64,000 bases of DNA from Falsiroseomonas sp050563535 (GTDB lineage Bacteria; Pseudomonadota; Alphaproteobacteria; Acetobacterales; Acetobacteraceae), in NCBI RefSeq assembly GCF_050563535.1, contig NZ_JBNXUO010000007.1, forward strand, positions 124,001-188,000. The letters run 5' to 3'. Under the pieces are notes generated by a model. The model was not told the origin of the DNA. It saw only the letters and a program-made list of their open reading frames with translations, and did no database searches. This document shows, one piece after another, positions 45,141 to 54,800 of the stretch. Each line of letters starts with the position of its first letter. Position 1 is the stretch's first letter. A program made the translations under genes and the position numbers.

Positions 45141-46898
45141 GTGTCGACGACTGGCAAGGCCGTTCCCCGGCTCGCGGGGAGCGGCGCGCTCGGCTCCTCC
45201 GCCCATGGCGGGCGCACCGGCATCGCGGCGTCCGAGATCGCGCTCCGCGCCCTCTACGTCCTGACCTTCGGGGCGGTGCTGCTGCTGGTGCTGGTGCCGA
45301 TCTCGGCGCTGCTCTACGGCAGCTTCCGCACCACCGCGCCGGGGCAGGCGGGGGGCGAGTGGACGCTGCGCAACTACGCCAACCTCGCTTCCGAAGGCGT
45401 GGTCAACACGATCTGGACGACGCTGTGGATCGGCCTGCTCTCGGCCGCCTTCTGCATCGTCATCGGCACGGCACTGGCGCTGATCGTGCACCGGACCGAC
45501 TTCCGCTGGCCGCGCACGATGACGACTCTGATCGGGCTGGCCTTCTACTTCCCGTCCTTCATCGTGGCGATGGCCTGGATCATCATGGGTTCGCCGGGCG
45601 GCATCGTGAACGCGGTTCTGCGGGACATGCTGGGCCTCGACTGGCTGGAGGTGGACATCTATTCCGGCCTCGGCATCGTCTTCGTCACGGTGCTGCACCA
45701 GGTGCCCTTCGTCTACCTGACGGTGCGCGGCCCCATCATCCACATGGACGCCACCTATGAGGAAGCGGCGAGGGCCTCCGGCGCCCGTCCGGCCACGGTG
45801 ATGCGGAAGGTCACGCTGCCGCTGCTGGGCTATTCGCTCGCCTCCTCCTTCATCCTCGTCTTCGTCCTGGCGATCGAGCAGTTCGCCGTCCCCGCGCTGA
45901 TCGGCATCCCGGGGCAGGTCTCGGTGCTGGCGACGCAGCTCTATCTCCTGGTGCGCTTCACGCCGGTGGATTACGGGCTGGCGGCGACGGTGGGCCTCGC
46001 CCTCTCGGCCATCACCGGGGCGGCGATCTGGGCGCAGCGGCGAATCACGAAGGCGGGGCGGCTGACCACGGTGACGGGGAAGGCGGGCCGCGTCGCGGCC
46101 ATCCCTCTCGGCCGCTGGCGCTGGGCGGCGAACCTGTTCTGCTTCGGCTTCATCACGCTCGCGCTGCTGCTGCCGATGGTCATCCTGCTCTACACCTCCG
46201 TCCTGCGCTGGTTCACGGCCAATCCCTTCGCCGGGATCTACACCTGGCGGAACTACGTCTTCATGTGGGAAAGCTCCTCCACCTGGGACAGCTTCTGGAA
46301 CACGCTGCTGGTCTCCGGCATCGGCGCCGCGCTCGGCGTCGTGCTGGGCCTGTCCTGCTCCTACTTCACGCTGCGGGTGCGGCCGGGCGGGCACAAGCTG
46401 CTGGACTTCGTGGGCGTGCTGCCCTTCGGCGTGCCTGGCATCGTCATCGGCCTCGGCCTGCTCTGGGCCTATGCTTTCCTGCCGCTGCCGCTCTACGGCA
46501 CGCTCGCGGTCATCATCATCGCCTTCGTCACCCGCTTCCTGCCCTATGCGACGGAGACGATCGGCGGGCAGATGGTGCAGATCGACCGCAGCCTGGAGGA
46601 AGCGGCCTGGGTAGCCGGCGCTAACCGGCTTTCCGCCGCGCGGCGCATCATGCTGCCGCTGGTGGCACCTTCCGTGCAGGGCGCCTACTTCCTGCTGTTC
46701 ATGGCCTTCTTCCGGGAGATCTCGGCGGCCATCCTGCTCTACGCGGCGGACACCAAGGTGATCTCCGTCTCGATCTGGGCTTTCTTCGAGCAGGCGAACT
46801 GGGGCCAGGCGAGCGCGCTGTCGGTGGCGGCCACGCTCGTCATATTCCTCGTCCTCCTCGTCATCGGCTGGCTGGTGCCCGCCGGGCGACGCTTCTGA
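45141..46898 (+). CDS. ABC transporter permease, two fused permease domains
   Basis: A 585-residue fused permease of the iron/AfuB type with two binding-protein-dependent transport domains and about twelve helices. Each half has an EAA loop: MDATYEEAARASGARPATVMRKVTLPL in the first and IDRSLEEAAWVAGANRLSAARRIMLPL in the second. A short charged linker (RRITKAGRLTTVTGKAGR) separates the halves. GTG at 45141 is the start, 10 bp after the receptor gene. Confidence 0.92.
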   Translation: MSTTGKAVPRLAGSGALGSSAHGGRTGIAASEIALRALYVLTFGAVLLLVLVPISALLYGSFRTTAPGQAGGEWTLRNYANLASEGVVNTIWTTLWIGLLSAAFCIVIGTALALIVHRTDFRWPRTMTTLIGLAFYFPSFIVAMAWIIMGSPGGIVNAVLRDMLGLDWLEVDIYSGLGIVFVTVLHQVPFVYLTVRGPIIHMDATYEEAARASGARPATVMRKVTLPLLGYSLASSFILVFVLAIEQFAVPALIGIPGQVSVLATQLYLLVRFTPVDYGLAATVGLALSAITGAAIWAQRRITKAGRLTTVTGKAGRVAAIPLGRWRWAANLFCFGFITLALLLPMVILLYTSVLRWFTANPFAGIYTWRNYVFMWESSSTWDSFWNTLLVSGIGAALGVVLGLSCSYFTLRVRPGGHKLLDFVGVLPFGVPGIVIGLGLLWAYAFLPLPLYGTLAVIIIAFVTRFLPYATETIGGQMVQIDRSLEEAAWVAGANRLSAARRIMLPLVAPSVQGAYFLLFMAFFREISAAILLYAADTKVISVSIWAFFEQANWGQASALSVAATLVIFLVLLVIGWLVPAGRRF

Positions 46899-46911
46899 GC
46901 GGAGCAGAACC

Positions 46912-47973
46912 TTGGGCATCGCGGTCCGCGACCTCGCCAGGCACTACGGCAACGTCCACGCCATCGACGGCATCTCCTTCGACATCGCGGACGGCGAATT
47001 CGTCTCCCTCCTCGGCCCCTCGGGCTGCGGCAAGACGACGACGCTGCGCTGCATTGCGGGGCTGGAGGACCCGACCGGCGGGACCATCAGCGTCGACGGG
47101 CGCATGGTGTCCGCCCCCGCGCAGGGGCTGCTGGTGCCGACGCATGAACGGCGGCTCGGCATGGTGTTCCAGTCCTACGCGGTCTGGCCGCACATGACGG
47201 TGCGCCAGAATGTCGGCTTCCCGCTATCCGTCCGCGGCGCCGCCGCCGGCGACATCGCCCGGCAGGTGGACGAGGCGCTGCGCGTGGTCGGCATGGCGCA
47301 CCTGGCCGAACGGCACCCGTCCCAGCTTTCGGGCGGGCAGCAGCAGCGCGTCGCGCTGGCGCGCGCCATCGTCGGCAGCCCGCGCGTGCTGCTGTTCGAC
47401 GAACCGCTGTCGAACCTCGACGCCAAGCTGCGCGAGGGGATGCGCGGCGAGATCCGGCGCATCCAGAAGCGGCTCGGCGTCGGCGCCGTCTACGTCACCC
47501 ATGACCGGGAGGAGGCGCTGTCCATGTCCGACCGGGTGATCGTGATGAACCAGGGCCGCATCGCCCAGGTCGGCACGCCGCGCGATCTCTACCGCCGCCC
47601 GAACAGCCGCTTCGTCGCGGATTTCGTGGGCAAGGTCGGCCTCATCGAGTTGTCGCGCGACGAGGCGGGGTGGCGCACGGCGGACGGCACGCAGATCCGC
47701 GCCAATGCCGGCCGGGCGGACGGCGCGCAGGCCCTCGGCGCCGTCCGGCCGGAGAACATCCGCCTCCAGACCGGCCACGGCGCGGCGACCGAGGGGCTGA
47801 ACCACCTGACCGGCCGCATAGCGGAGGCGCAGTATCTCGGCCCCTTCACCGAATACGTGGTCGAGGCGGCGGGCGTGACGCTGCGCTCCTACGCGCAGGC
47901 GGACCTGGAGCCGGGCGCCGAGGTCACGCTCGCCATCGCGCCCGACGACATCGTGCTGCTGCCGGCCGAATAG
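46912..47973 (+). CDS. ABC transporter ATP-binding protein, PotA/FbpC type
   Basis: A 353-residue ATPase that energises the preceding permease. Walker A is GPSGCGKTT, the Q-loop MVFQSYAVWPH, the signature LSGGQQQRVAL, Walker B LLFDEPLSNLD and the H-loop YVTHDREEAL. A C-terminal TOBE-type regulatory domain follows (VRPENIRLQ to IAPDDIVLL). The start is TTG at 46912 in GAACCTTGG, with a weak ribosome-binding sequence (GGAG) nearby. It ends 20 bp before a Bug-type gene. Confidence 0.92.
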   Translation: MGIAVRDLARHYGNVHAIDGISFDIADGEFVSLLGPSGCGKTTTLRCIAGLEDPTGGTISVDGRMVSAPAQGLLVPTHERRLGMVFQSYAVWPHMTVRQNVGFPLSVRGAAAGDIARQVDEALRVVGMAHLAERHPSQLSGGQQQRVALARAIVGSPRVLLFDEPLSNLDAKLREGMRGEIRRIQKRLGVGAVYVTHDREEALSMSDRVIVMNQGRIAQVGTPRDLYRRPNSRFVADFVGKVGLIELSRDEAGWRTADGTQIRANAGRADGAQALGAVRPENIRLQTGHGAATEGLNHLTGRIAEAQYLGPFTEYVVEAAGVTLRSYAQADLEPGAEVTLAIAPDDIVLLPAE

Positions 47974-47993
47974 CGGCCGCCCGGAGACCCGAC

Positions 47994-48962
47994 ATGCCGC
48001 GCCGACTGCTCCTCGCCGTCCTGATGCTCGCCGCCGGGGCGCTGCCCGCCGCGGCGCAGGTCGATCCCCGGCGGCCGATCCGCCTCGTCGTCGGCTTCGG
48101 CTCCGGCAGCGTGCTCGAGGTCGGCGCCCGCGCCATCGCGGATGCGTTGCAGCAGCGGCTCGGCAGCCCGATCGTGGTGGAGAACCGCCCGGGCGGCGGC
48201 GGCGTGCTGGCGAACGAGATCGTGGCCCGCGCGGCGCCGGACGGCCACACGCTGGTCGTCGGCGGCCTCGGGTCCCACGCCGTGCTGCCGGCCATGCGCC
48301 GGCGCCTGCCCTTCGACATGGAACGCGACTTCACCGCGGTTGCGCGATACGGCGAATTCGCGCTGGTGCTGATGGTGCCGCCGGCCAGCCCGGCGCGGAC
48401 GGTGCAGGACTTCGTCGCGCTGGCGAAGGCGCGGCCGGGGCAGCTCAACTTCGGCACCAGCGGGGTCGGCACCTCGCCCCACCTGTCGGTGGAGCTGCTG
48501 CAACTGCGCGCGGGCATCCAGCTGACGCATGTGCCCTATCGCGGCACCGCCGGAACCTCCACCGCGCTGATCGCGGGGGAGGTCCAGATGACCGCCGATG
48601 CGCTGCCCGCGGTGATGGGCCTCGTGCAGCAGGGCACCATCCGCGCGCTCGCCGTCACCTCGGCCGAGCGCGACCCCGGCATCCCGGATGTCCCGACGCT
48701 GCGGGAATCCGGCCTGCCGGACATGGTGGTGACGAGCTGGATCGGCATGTTCGGCCCCGCGGGGATGCCGCGCGCCACGGTGGAGCAGCTCTCCGCCGCC
48801 ATCCTCGACGCCGCCCGCGCGCCGGAGCCCTCGGCGCGCCTCTCGGCGATGGGTGCCCGCCCGGTCAGCGAGGGCGCCGCCCAGTTCGATGCCGCCTGGC
48901 GGCGCGAAATCGCGCTCTGGCGCAGCGTGGTCCGCGACGCGCGGGTCCCTCAGGAGGATTGA
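47994..48962 (+). CDS. Bug/TctC-family periplasmic solute receptor
   Basis: A 322-residue receptor. The signal peptide is MPRRLLLAVLMLAAGALPAA, followed by DPRRPIRLVVGFGSGSVLE, VVENRPGGGGVLA and PYRGTAGTSTALIAGEVQM. The binding-loop sequence VGFGSGSVLE lacks the usual Pro-(F/Y)-Pro-P-Gly, which may alter ligand choice. It is the last gene of the ABC importer operon, an unusual partner for a non-ABC receptor. Its 3' end overlaps the aldo/keto reductase gene by 13 bp on the opposite strand. Confidence 0.92.
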   Translation: MPRRLLLAVLMLAAGALPAAAQVDPRRPIRLVVGFGSGSVLEVGARAIADALQQRLGSPIVVENRPGGGGVLANEIVARAAPDGHTLVVGGLGSHAVLPAMRRRLPFDMERDFTAVARYGEFALVLMVPPASPARTVQDFVALAKARPGQLNFGTSGVGTSPHLSVELLQLRAGIQLTHVPYRGTAGTSTALIAGEVQMTADALPAVMGLVQQGTIRALAVTSAERDPGIPDVPTLRESGLPDMVVTSWIGMFGPAGMPRATVEQLSAAILDAARAPEPSARLSAMGARPVSEGAAQFDAAWRREIALWRSVVRDARVPQED

Positions 48963-49912
48963 GGGGGCCGCTGCGCGGCGTCGAGCTCGGCGATCGCAGC
49001 GGGGTCGAGCGCGAGGCGCATGGCGCCCAGCAGCTCGTCCAGCTGCGCCGTGCTCGTGGCGCTGGCGATCGGCGCCGTGATGCCGGGCCGCGCCATCAGC
49101 CAGGCGAGCGCAACCTGCGCGGGCGTCGCGCCATGCGCCGCCGCCACGCGGTCCAGCAGCCCGAGCAGCGCCAGTCCCGCGGCGTCCAGGTATTTCGCCA
49201 CGCTGCGCCCGCGCGCCTTGCCCTCGGCCTGGGCGGGGTCGCGGTACTTCCCCGTCAGGAAGCCCGAGGCGAGGGAGTAGTAGGGGATGACGCCCAGCCC
49301 CTCGCGCCGGCACAGATCCTCCAGCGCGCCGGCATAGCCGCTGCGGTCCACCAGGTTGAAATGCGGCTGCAACGTCGCGTAGCGCGGCAGGCCCAGCCGG
49401 TCGCTGATCGCCAGCGCCGAGCCGAGCCGCGCGGCATCGTGGTTGGAACACCCGATCGCCCGCACCTTGCCGGCGCGGACGAGATCCGCGAAGGCGCCGA
49501 GCGTCTCCTCCTGCGGGGTCGCCTGGTCGTCCCAATGGGCCTGGTAGAGGTCGATCGCTTCGATCCGCAGGCGCCGCAACGAATCCTCCACCGCCCGGCG
49601 GATCCAGGATGCGCGCAGGTCCTTGCGGCCCTGGCCCATGTCGCTGCCGACCTTCGTCGCGATCACCACGCGGTCGCGCCTGCCGCCGCGGGCCAGCCAT
49701 TCGCCGATGATCGTCTCCGATTCCCCGCCGGCATGGCCGGGCACCCAGCGCGAGTAGGAATCCGCCGTGTCGATGAAGTTGCCGCCGCCATCGACGAAGC
49801 GGTCGAGCAGCGCGAAGGACGTGTCGCGGTCGGCCGTCCAGCCGAACACGTTGCCGCCGAGGCAGAGCGGCGAGACCTGGAGGCCGGTGCGGCCGAGCGG
49901 GCGAAGGTTCAT
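48950..49912 (-). CDS. Aldo/keto reductase
   Basis: A 320-residue NADPH-dependent TIM-barrel reductase. The catalytic region carries NFIDTADSYSRW (Asp and Tyr of the tetrad), VIATKVGSDMG with the lysine, and DLYQAHWDDQATPQEETL with the histidine. The cofactor region is GVIPYYSLASGFLTGKYR and GITAPIASATSTAQLDELLGA. Substrates are probably aldehydes or sugars. ATG at 49912 follows AGGAGA. It ends convergent with the Bug gene and is separated by 209 bp from the divergent TpsB gene. Confidence 0.9.
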   Translation of the reverse strand: MNLRPLGRTGLQVSPLCLGGNVFGWTADRDTSFALLDRFVDGGGNFIDTADSYSRWVPGHAGGESETIIGEWLARGGRRDRVVIATKVGSDMGQGRKDLRASWIRRAVEDSLRRLRIEAIDLYQAHWDDQATPQEETLGAFADLVRAGKVRAIGCSNHDAARLGSALAISDRLGLPRYATLQPHFNLVDRSGYAGALEDLCRREGLGVIPYYSLASGFLTGKYRDPAQAEGKARGRSVAKYLDAAGLALLGLLDRVAAAHGATPAQVALAWLMARPGITAPIASATSTAQLDELLGAMRLALDPAAIAELDAAQRPPQSS

Positions 49913-50121
49913 GGCGCGTCTCCTGGCGGGCGGCGATCCTGCCCGCCGCCCGGCCCCGCTTCAACCGCGCGGCCCCGGCCGGCCGGCGCGCGGCCGGCAC
50001 CGGCGAGGGCTGCGGGAAAGCCGCGCGGCGGCACCAGCGGGGGAACGGTCGTTTCGGTCTCAGCCCTTTCCAGGCGTTACCAATAATTGCACAATGCGCG
50101 GACGAACTCCCGGATCACGCG

Positions 50122-51861
50122 ATGCGACGCTTCCTCGCCCCGATAGCCTTCGGTGTTGGGCTTCCGGCCGCCTTCGCGGCCACCGTGGTCGCGCAGGTCG
50201 GCGCCCCGGTGCAGACCAACCCGATCGAGCGCCTCGCCCCGGTCGCGCCCCCCCGGGTCGCGCCTTCGGTCGAGGGGCCGCCGCTGGTGGCGCAGACCGG
50301 CCCGGGCGCCGCGCAGCGCATCCGGGTGGGCGCCGCGACCGTGTCCGGCAACGAAGCCGTGCCGGCCGGGCGCTTCGCCACCGCGCTCGCCGCCCTCGCC
50401 GGGCAGGAGGTCACGCTCGCGCAGATCGAGGAGACGCGGATCGCGATCCTCAGCGCCTACCGCGCCGAGGGCTACCCCTTCGCCGCCGTCGATGCCGGCC
50501 TGACGCCGCGTGCGGGCGGCACCGCCGATGCCGCCTTCCGCATCACCGAGGGCTACATCGCCGAGGTCCGGCTGGAGGGCGACATCGGCCCGGCCGGCAC
50601 GCAGGTGCTGCGCTTCCTCGAACCCCTGACGCGCCAGCGCCCGCTGACCGGCGCGGCGCTGGAGCGGGCGCTGCTGCTCGCCTCCGACATCCCCGGCGTG
50701 TCGGTGCGCGGCGTGGTCCGCCCGATGACGGCGGAGCCGGGTGCGCTGCAACTGGTCGCGCAGGTGTCGCGGCGCCCCTTCGGCGGCTACCTCAACCTCG
50801 ACAACCGCGGCTCCAACCTGGCGGGGCCGTGGCAGGGCCTGCTCGCATTCGGCGCGAACGCCTTCACGGAATACGGCGAGCGGAGCGAGCTTGCGGTCTT
50901 CAGCGCCGAGGGTGGCCAGCAGGACTTCGCGCAGGGCACCTTCGAGGCGTTCATCGGCGGCTCCGGTCTGCGGGCGCGCGCCTGGGCCGGCGCGGGCCGC
51001 GCACGCCCGGGCTCGGCGCTCGCGGCCATCGGCTATGCCGGCGACACGCAGGTGTTCGGCGCCGCGCTGACCTACCCGGTCATCCGCACGCGGCCCTTCA
51101 CGCTGACCACCACCGGGCAGTTCGACGGGCTCGAGAGCGAGGTGAGGACGGACACCGGCGGCGGCAGTTCGGTGGCCAGCCGCGATTCCGTCCGCAGCCT
51201 GCGCGCCGGGTTCGAGATGCAGGCGCTCGACACCCTCATCCCCTTCCTGCCGCCGGCCGTCACCAGCGGCCAGGTGCGGCTGCACCACGGCCTGTCCGGC
51301 TTCGGCGCGAGCGCGAACGGCGATGCGCAGGCCACCCGCACGGGCAGCCGGTTCGACTACCTGAAGGCCAGCTTCGAAGCCACGCGCGTCATGCCCCTGT
51401 TCGAGCCGGTGGAGGGCTGGACGCTCGGGCTGCAGGGCCATGCGGCGGGCCAGTACTCGAACGACGTGCTGCCGCAGGTGGAGAAGTTCTACCTCGGCGG
51501 GTCGCGCATCAACCGCGGCTTCTACGCCGGCCAGGTCACCGGTGACACGGCCTTCGCCTATGGCGTGGAGCTTCAGCTCAGCACCCGCTTCGAACTGCCG
51601 GGCGAGGCGCCCTGGGGTCTGTCCAACCGGCTCGACGCGCAGTTCTACCTGTTCCGCGACCAGGGGCGGAGCTGGGAGAACGTGGCCACCGACCCGAACC
51701 GGCGGCTCGTCTCCTACGGCCTCGGCGTCCGGCTCAACCTGTCGGAAGCCCTCGCCCTTGAACTCGAGGGTGTGCGCCGGCAGACCCGCCGGCCAGCGGG
51801 CCAGGCGGAAGACCCGCTCGACCGCGACGCGGTCTATTTCCGCAGCCTGGTCCGGTTCTGA
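50122..51861 (+). CDS. TpsB two-partner secretion outer-membrane transporter
   Basis: A 579-residue ShlB/FhaC/HecB-type outer-membrane protein that threads the TpsA exoprotein through the outer membrane. The leader ends near VVAQ. POTRA-like segments follow (residues about 70-205, with ITEGYIAEVRLEGDIGPAG and RPMTAEPGALQLVAQVSR). A C-terminal beta-barrel begins FGGYLNLDNRGSNL, includes the conserved loop-6 type LGGSRINRGFYAGQV, and ends in the aromatic SLVRF. It precedes the TpsA gene by 11 bp. The preceding 208-bp interval has a short AT-rich patch (50080-50095) that may be the promoter. Confidence 0.93.
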   Translation: MRRFLAPIAFGVGLPAAFAATVVAQVGAPVQTNPIERLAPVAPPRVAPSVEGPPLVAQTGPGAAQRIRVGAATVSGNEAVPAGRFATALAALAGQEVTLAQIEETRIAILSAYRAEGYPFAAVDAGLTPRAGGTADAAFRITEGYIAEVRLEGDIGPAGTQVLRFLEPLTRQRPLTGAALERALLLASDIPGVSVRGVVRPMTAEPGALQLVAQVSRRPFGGYLNLDNRGSNLAGPWQGLLAFGANAFTEYGERSELAVFSAEGGQQDFAQGTFEAFIGGSGLRARAWAGAGRARPGSALAAIGYAGDTQVFGAALTYPVIRTRPFTLTTTGQFDGLESEVRTDTGGGSSVASRDSVRSLRAGFEMQALDTLIPFLPPAVTSGQVRLHHGLSGFGASANGDAQATRTGSRFDYLKASFEATRVMPLFEPVEGWTLGLQGHAAGQYSNDVLPQVEKFYLGGSRINRGFYAGQVTGDTAFAYGVELQLSTRFELPGEAPWGLSNRLDAQFYLFRDQGRSWENVATDPNRRLVSYGLGVRLNLSEALALELEGVRRQTRRPAGQAEDPLDRDAVYFRSLVRF

Positions 51862-51872
51862 GGAAGAAGCAG

Positions 51873-54800
51873 ATGGGCCCCGTTCCCGCCTCCGTCCGCG
51901 GCTTCCTCCTCGGCACCACCGCGCTGCTGCCGGTGCTGGCCGGCCCCGCCGCCGCCCAGGCGCCCAACGCGCAGCCCACCGGCGGGCGGGTGGTGGCCGG
52001 GCAGGCCAGCATCGCGCGAACGCCGGCGCAGACCACCGTGACCCAGCGGTCGGACCGCGCCGCCATCGACTGGCAGCGCTTCGACGTGGGCCGCGACCAG
52101 ACCGTGCAGTTCCAGCAGCCGAATGCCGGCAGCTGGACGCTGAACCGCGTCACCACGCCCGACCCCTCGCTCATCGCGGGCCGCATCCAGTCCAATGGCG
52201 GCGTCGCCATCGTCAACCAGTCGGGCATCGTCTTCGCGCAGGGCGCGTCGGTGAATGTCGGCGCGCTGATCGCCAGCGCCGCCAACATCACGAACGAGGC
52301 CTTCATGGCCGGGCGGATGGAATTCACCGGCGCGCCGCGGCCGGGCGCGCGGGTGGAGAACCACGGCACGGTGACGGTCGCGGATCGCGGCCTGGCCGCC
52401 TTCGTCGCACCCGGCGTCAGCAACACCGGCACCATCCGCGGCCGGCTCGCCCGCGTCGCGCTGGCGGGGGCCGAGACCTTCACGCTCGACATGGCCGGCG
52501 ACGGCCTGCTCTCCATCGACGTCACCGGGGCTGTCCGCGGCAACGGCGCCGCGCTGGTGACCAACAGCGGCACGATCGAGGCGCCCGGCGGGTCCGTCCT
52601 GCTGTCCGCCAACGCGGCGTCCGGCCTGGTGGAGGACGTGGTCCGGAACAGCGGCCGCATCAGCGCCAACACCGATGCCGCGACCGGCCGCACCGGCCAG
52701 GTGGCGCTGCGCGGCGGGGGCGGCGGCGTGCGGATCGAGGGCGTGGTGGAGGCGGCGGGCGCCGCCCCCGGCACGCGCGGCGGCCGGGTGGAGGCCGCGG
52801 GCAGGTCGGTGACCGTCGCGCAGGGCGCGCGGGTGGACGCTTCCGGCACCGCGGGTGGGGGCGAGGCACGGCTCGGCGGAGCCACGACCGACCGCGTGCG
52901 GGTGGAAGGGCAGGTGGCGGCGGCCGGCACGGGCGCGACGGCGCGCGGCGGCCTCGTCACCGTGCAGGCGAAGGACGGCGTCGCGGTCGCGGGCGGCGCG
53001 AAGCTCGACGCCTCGGGCGGCGCGGGCGGCGGGGCGGTGCTGGCCGGCACCACGGGCATTGGCCGCGCGCAGCAGATGTCGCGCGAGACGGTGGTGGAGC
53101 GCGGCGCGACCATCGCGGCCGACGCGACGGCGCGGGGTGATGGCGGTCTCGTCGTCGTCAACGGCACCGAGGCCACCTCGGTCCGCGGCCGCATCTCCGC
53201 CCGCGGTGGCGCCTCGGGCGGCGATGGCGGCTTCATCGAGGTCTCCGGCATGGCCGGCATCGACCTGCCGGGCCTGTCGCTGCTGGATGTCGGGGCCGCG
53301 GCCGGCCGCGCGGGCACCGTGCTGCTCGACCCGCAGTTCATCACCATCGTCAACGGCACGCTCGTGGCCGCGCAGGGCGACGTGGCCGCCGGCGACAACG
53401 GCGATGCCACCGCCGGGCCGCCACCCGGCTTCTCCCCGACGCTGACCATCCGCAACGCCGACATCAACGCCAGCGCCGTCAACCTGGTGCTGGAAGCGAC
53501 GGACGGCATCACCGTCCAGGCCGGCGCCACCATCAGCAAGGCCGCCGGCGACCTGACGCTGCGGACCACCACGAATTCCGGAACCGTCACCGTCAACGGC
53601 GACATCACGCTCGCCGCCGGGCTGCTGTCGATCGGCAGCGGCAGCATCACGCTCAACTCCACCGTCGAGGCGACGGGCCTCGCCCTCACCGCCCGCACCG
53701 GAATCGACCAGGCGGGCGGCCTGATCAGGCATGCCGGCGGCGCGGCGACGCCGCTGGCCGTCTCCGCGCGCACCACGGTCAGCGGCGCCGTCACGCTCGC
53801 GCGCGCCGGCAATGGCAGCCTGTCCTTCGACACGGGTGCGGGCAGTTCCGGCGCGGTCAGCCTCGCCAGTGCCGGCACCATCACGCTGAGCGGCACGGTG
53901 GAGGCGACGAGCCTGTCGCTGGTCGCGGGGACCGGGATCAGCCAGGCGGGCGGGGCGGTCCGCCATGCCAGCGGCGCCAACACCGCGCTGACCGTCACCG
54001 CCCGCACCACGACCAGCGGCGACGTGCTGCTGACGGACACCTCGAACGGCGCGCTGTCCTTCGGCACCGGCGGGCTGAGCGCGGGGGCCGTCAGCGTCAC
54101 CACGGCCAACAACCGCGACCTCGTCATCGGCTCCGCCCTCCAGGCGACCGGCGGCGTCACGCTGGCATCGGGCCGCGACGTCTCGGTGGCCGCCGCGCTC
54201 ACATCGGGGGGCGACGTGGTGCTCACCGCCGGGCGGGACGTGTCGGTCGCCGCCGCGCTGACCGCCACCGGCCGGACGGTGTCGATCAACGCGGCGCGCG
54301 ACATCGGGCAGACCGCCGCGGGGGTCATCACCGCCGCTACGCTCAACGCGCGCGGCGAGGGCGGCACCGGGACCGAGGCGCGCGCGGTCGCGCTCGGCAC
54401 CGCGCTGAACGTGGTCGGCGCGGTGGCGGAGATGCGGGCGCAGCAGAGCGCGATCCTGCGTTCTTCCGCCAACATGTCGGTCGGCACGGTGGTGATCGGC
54501 GGCGCCAACGGCACGCTGATCGACCTTCAGGGCAATGGTGGGCTGACGCTGACCGGCGCGCTGGACAGCAACGGCCAGACCATCATCCTCCGCACCGGCG
54601 ACAGCTTCGACGCGCCGGCAGGAAGCGGGAACATCACCCAGGCCGTGGGCAGCACCGTCGCCACCGGCTGGTTCGGCGCCTCGGCCGCCGGCAGCCTGGC
54701 GGTCGACCAGCCCGGCAACGCCATTGCCTGGCTCGGCCGCGGTGCGGATCTCGACGGCACCGCCGCGACACGCGCCCTGACGGCCGGGGGCGCGGCCTCG

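Noticed and set aside
49925..49947. Hairpin GGCGGGC/GCCCGCC as a terminator
   Set aside because: It lies just upstream of the aldo/keto reductase start and has no T-run, so it is not a convincing terminator.
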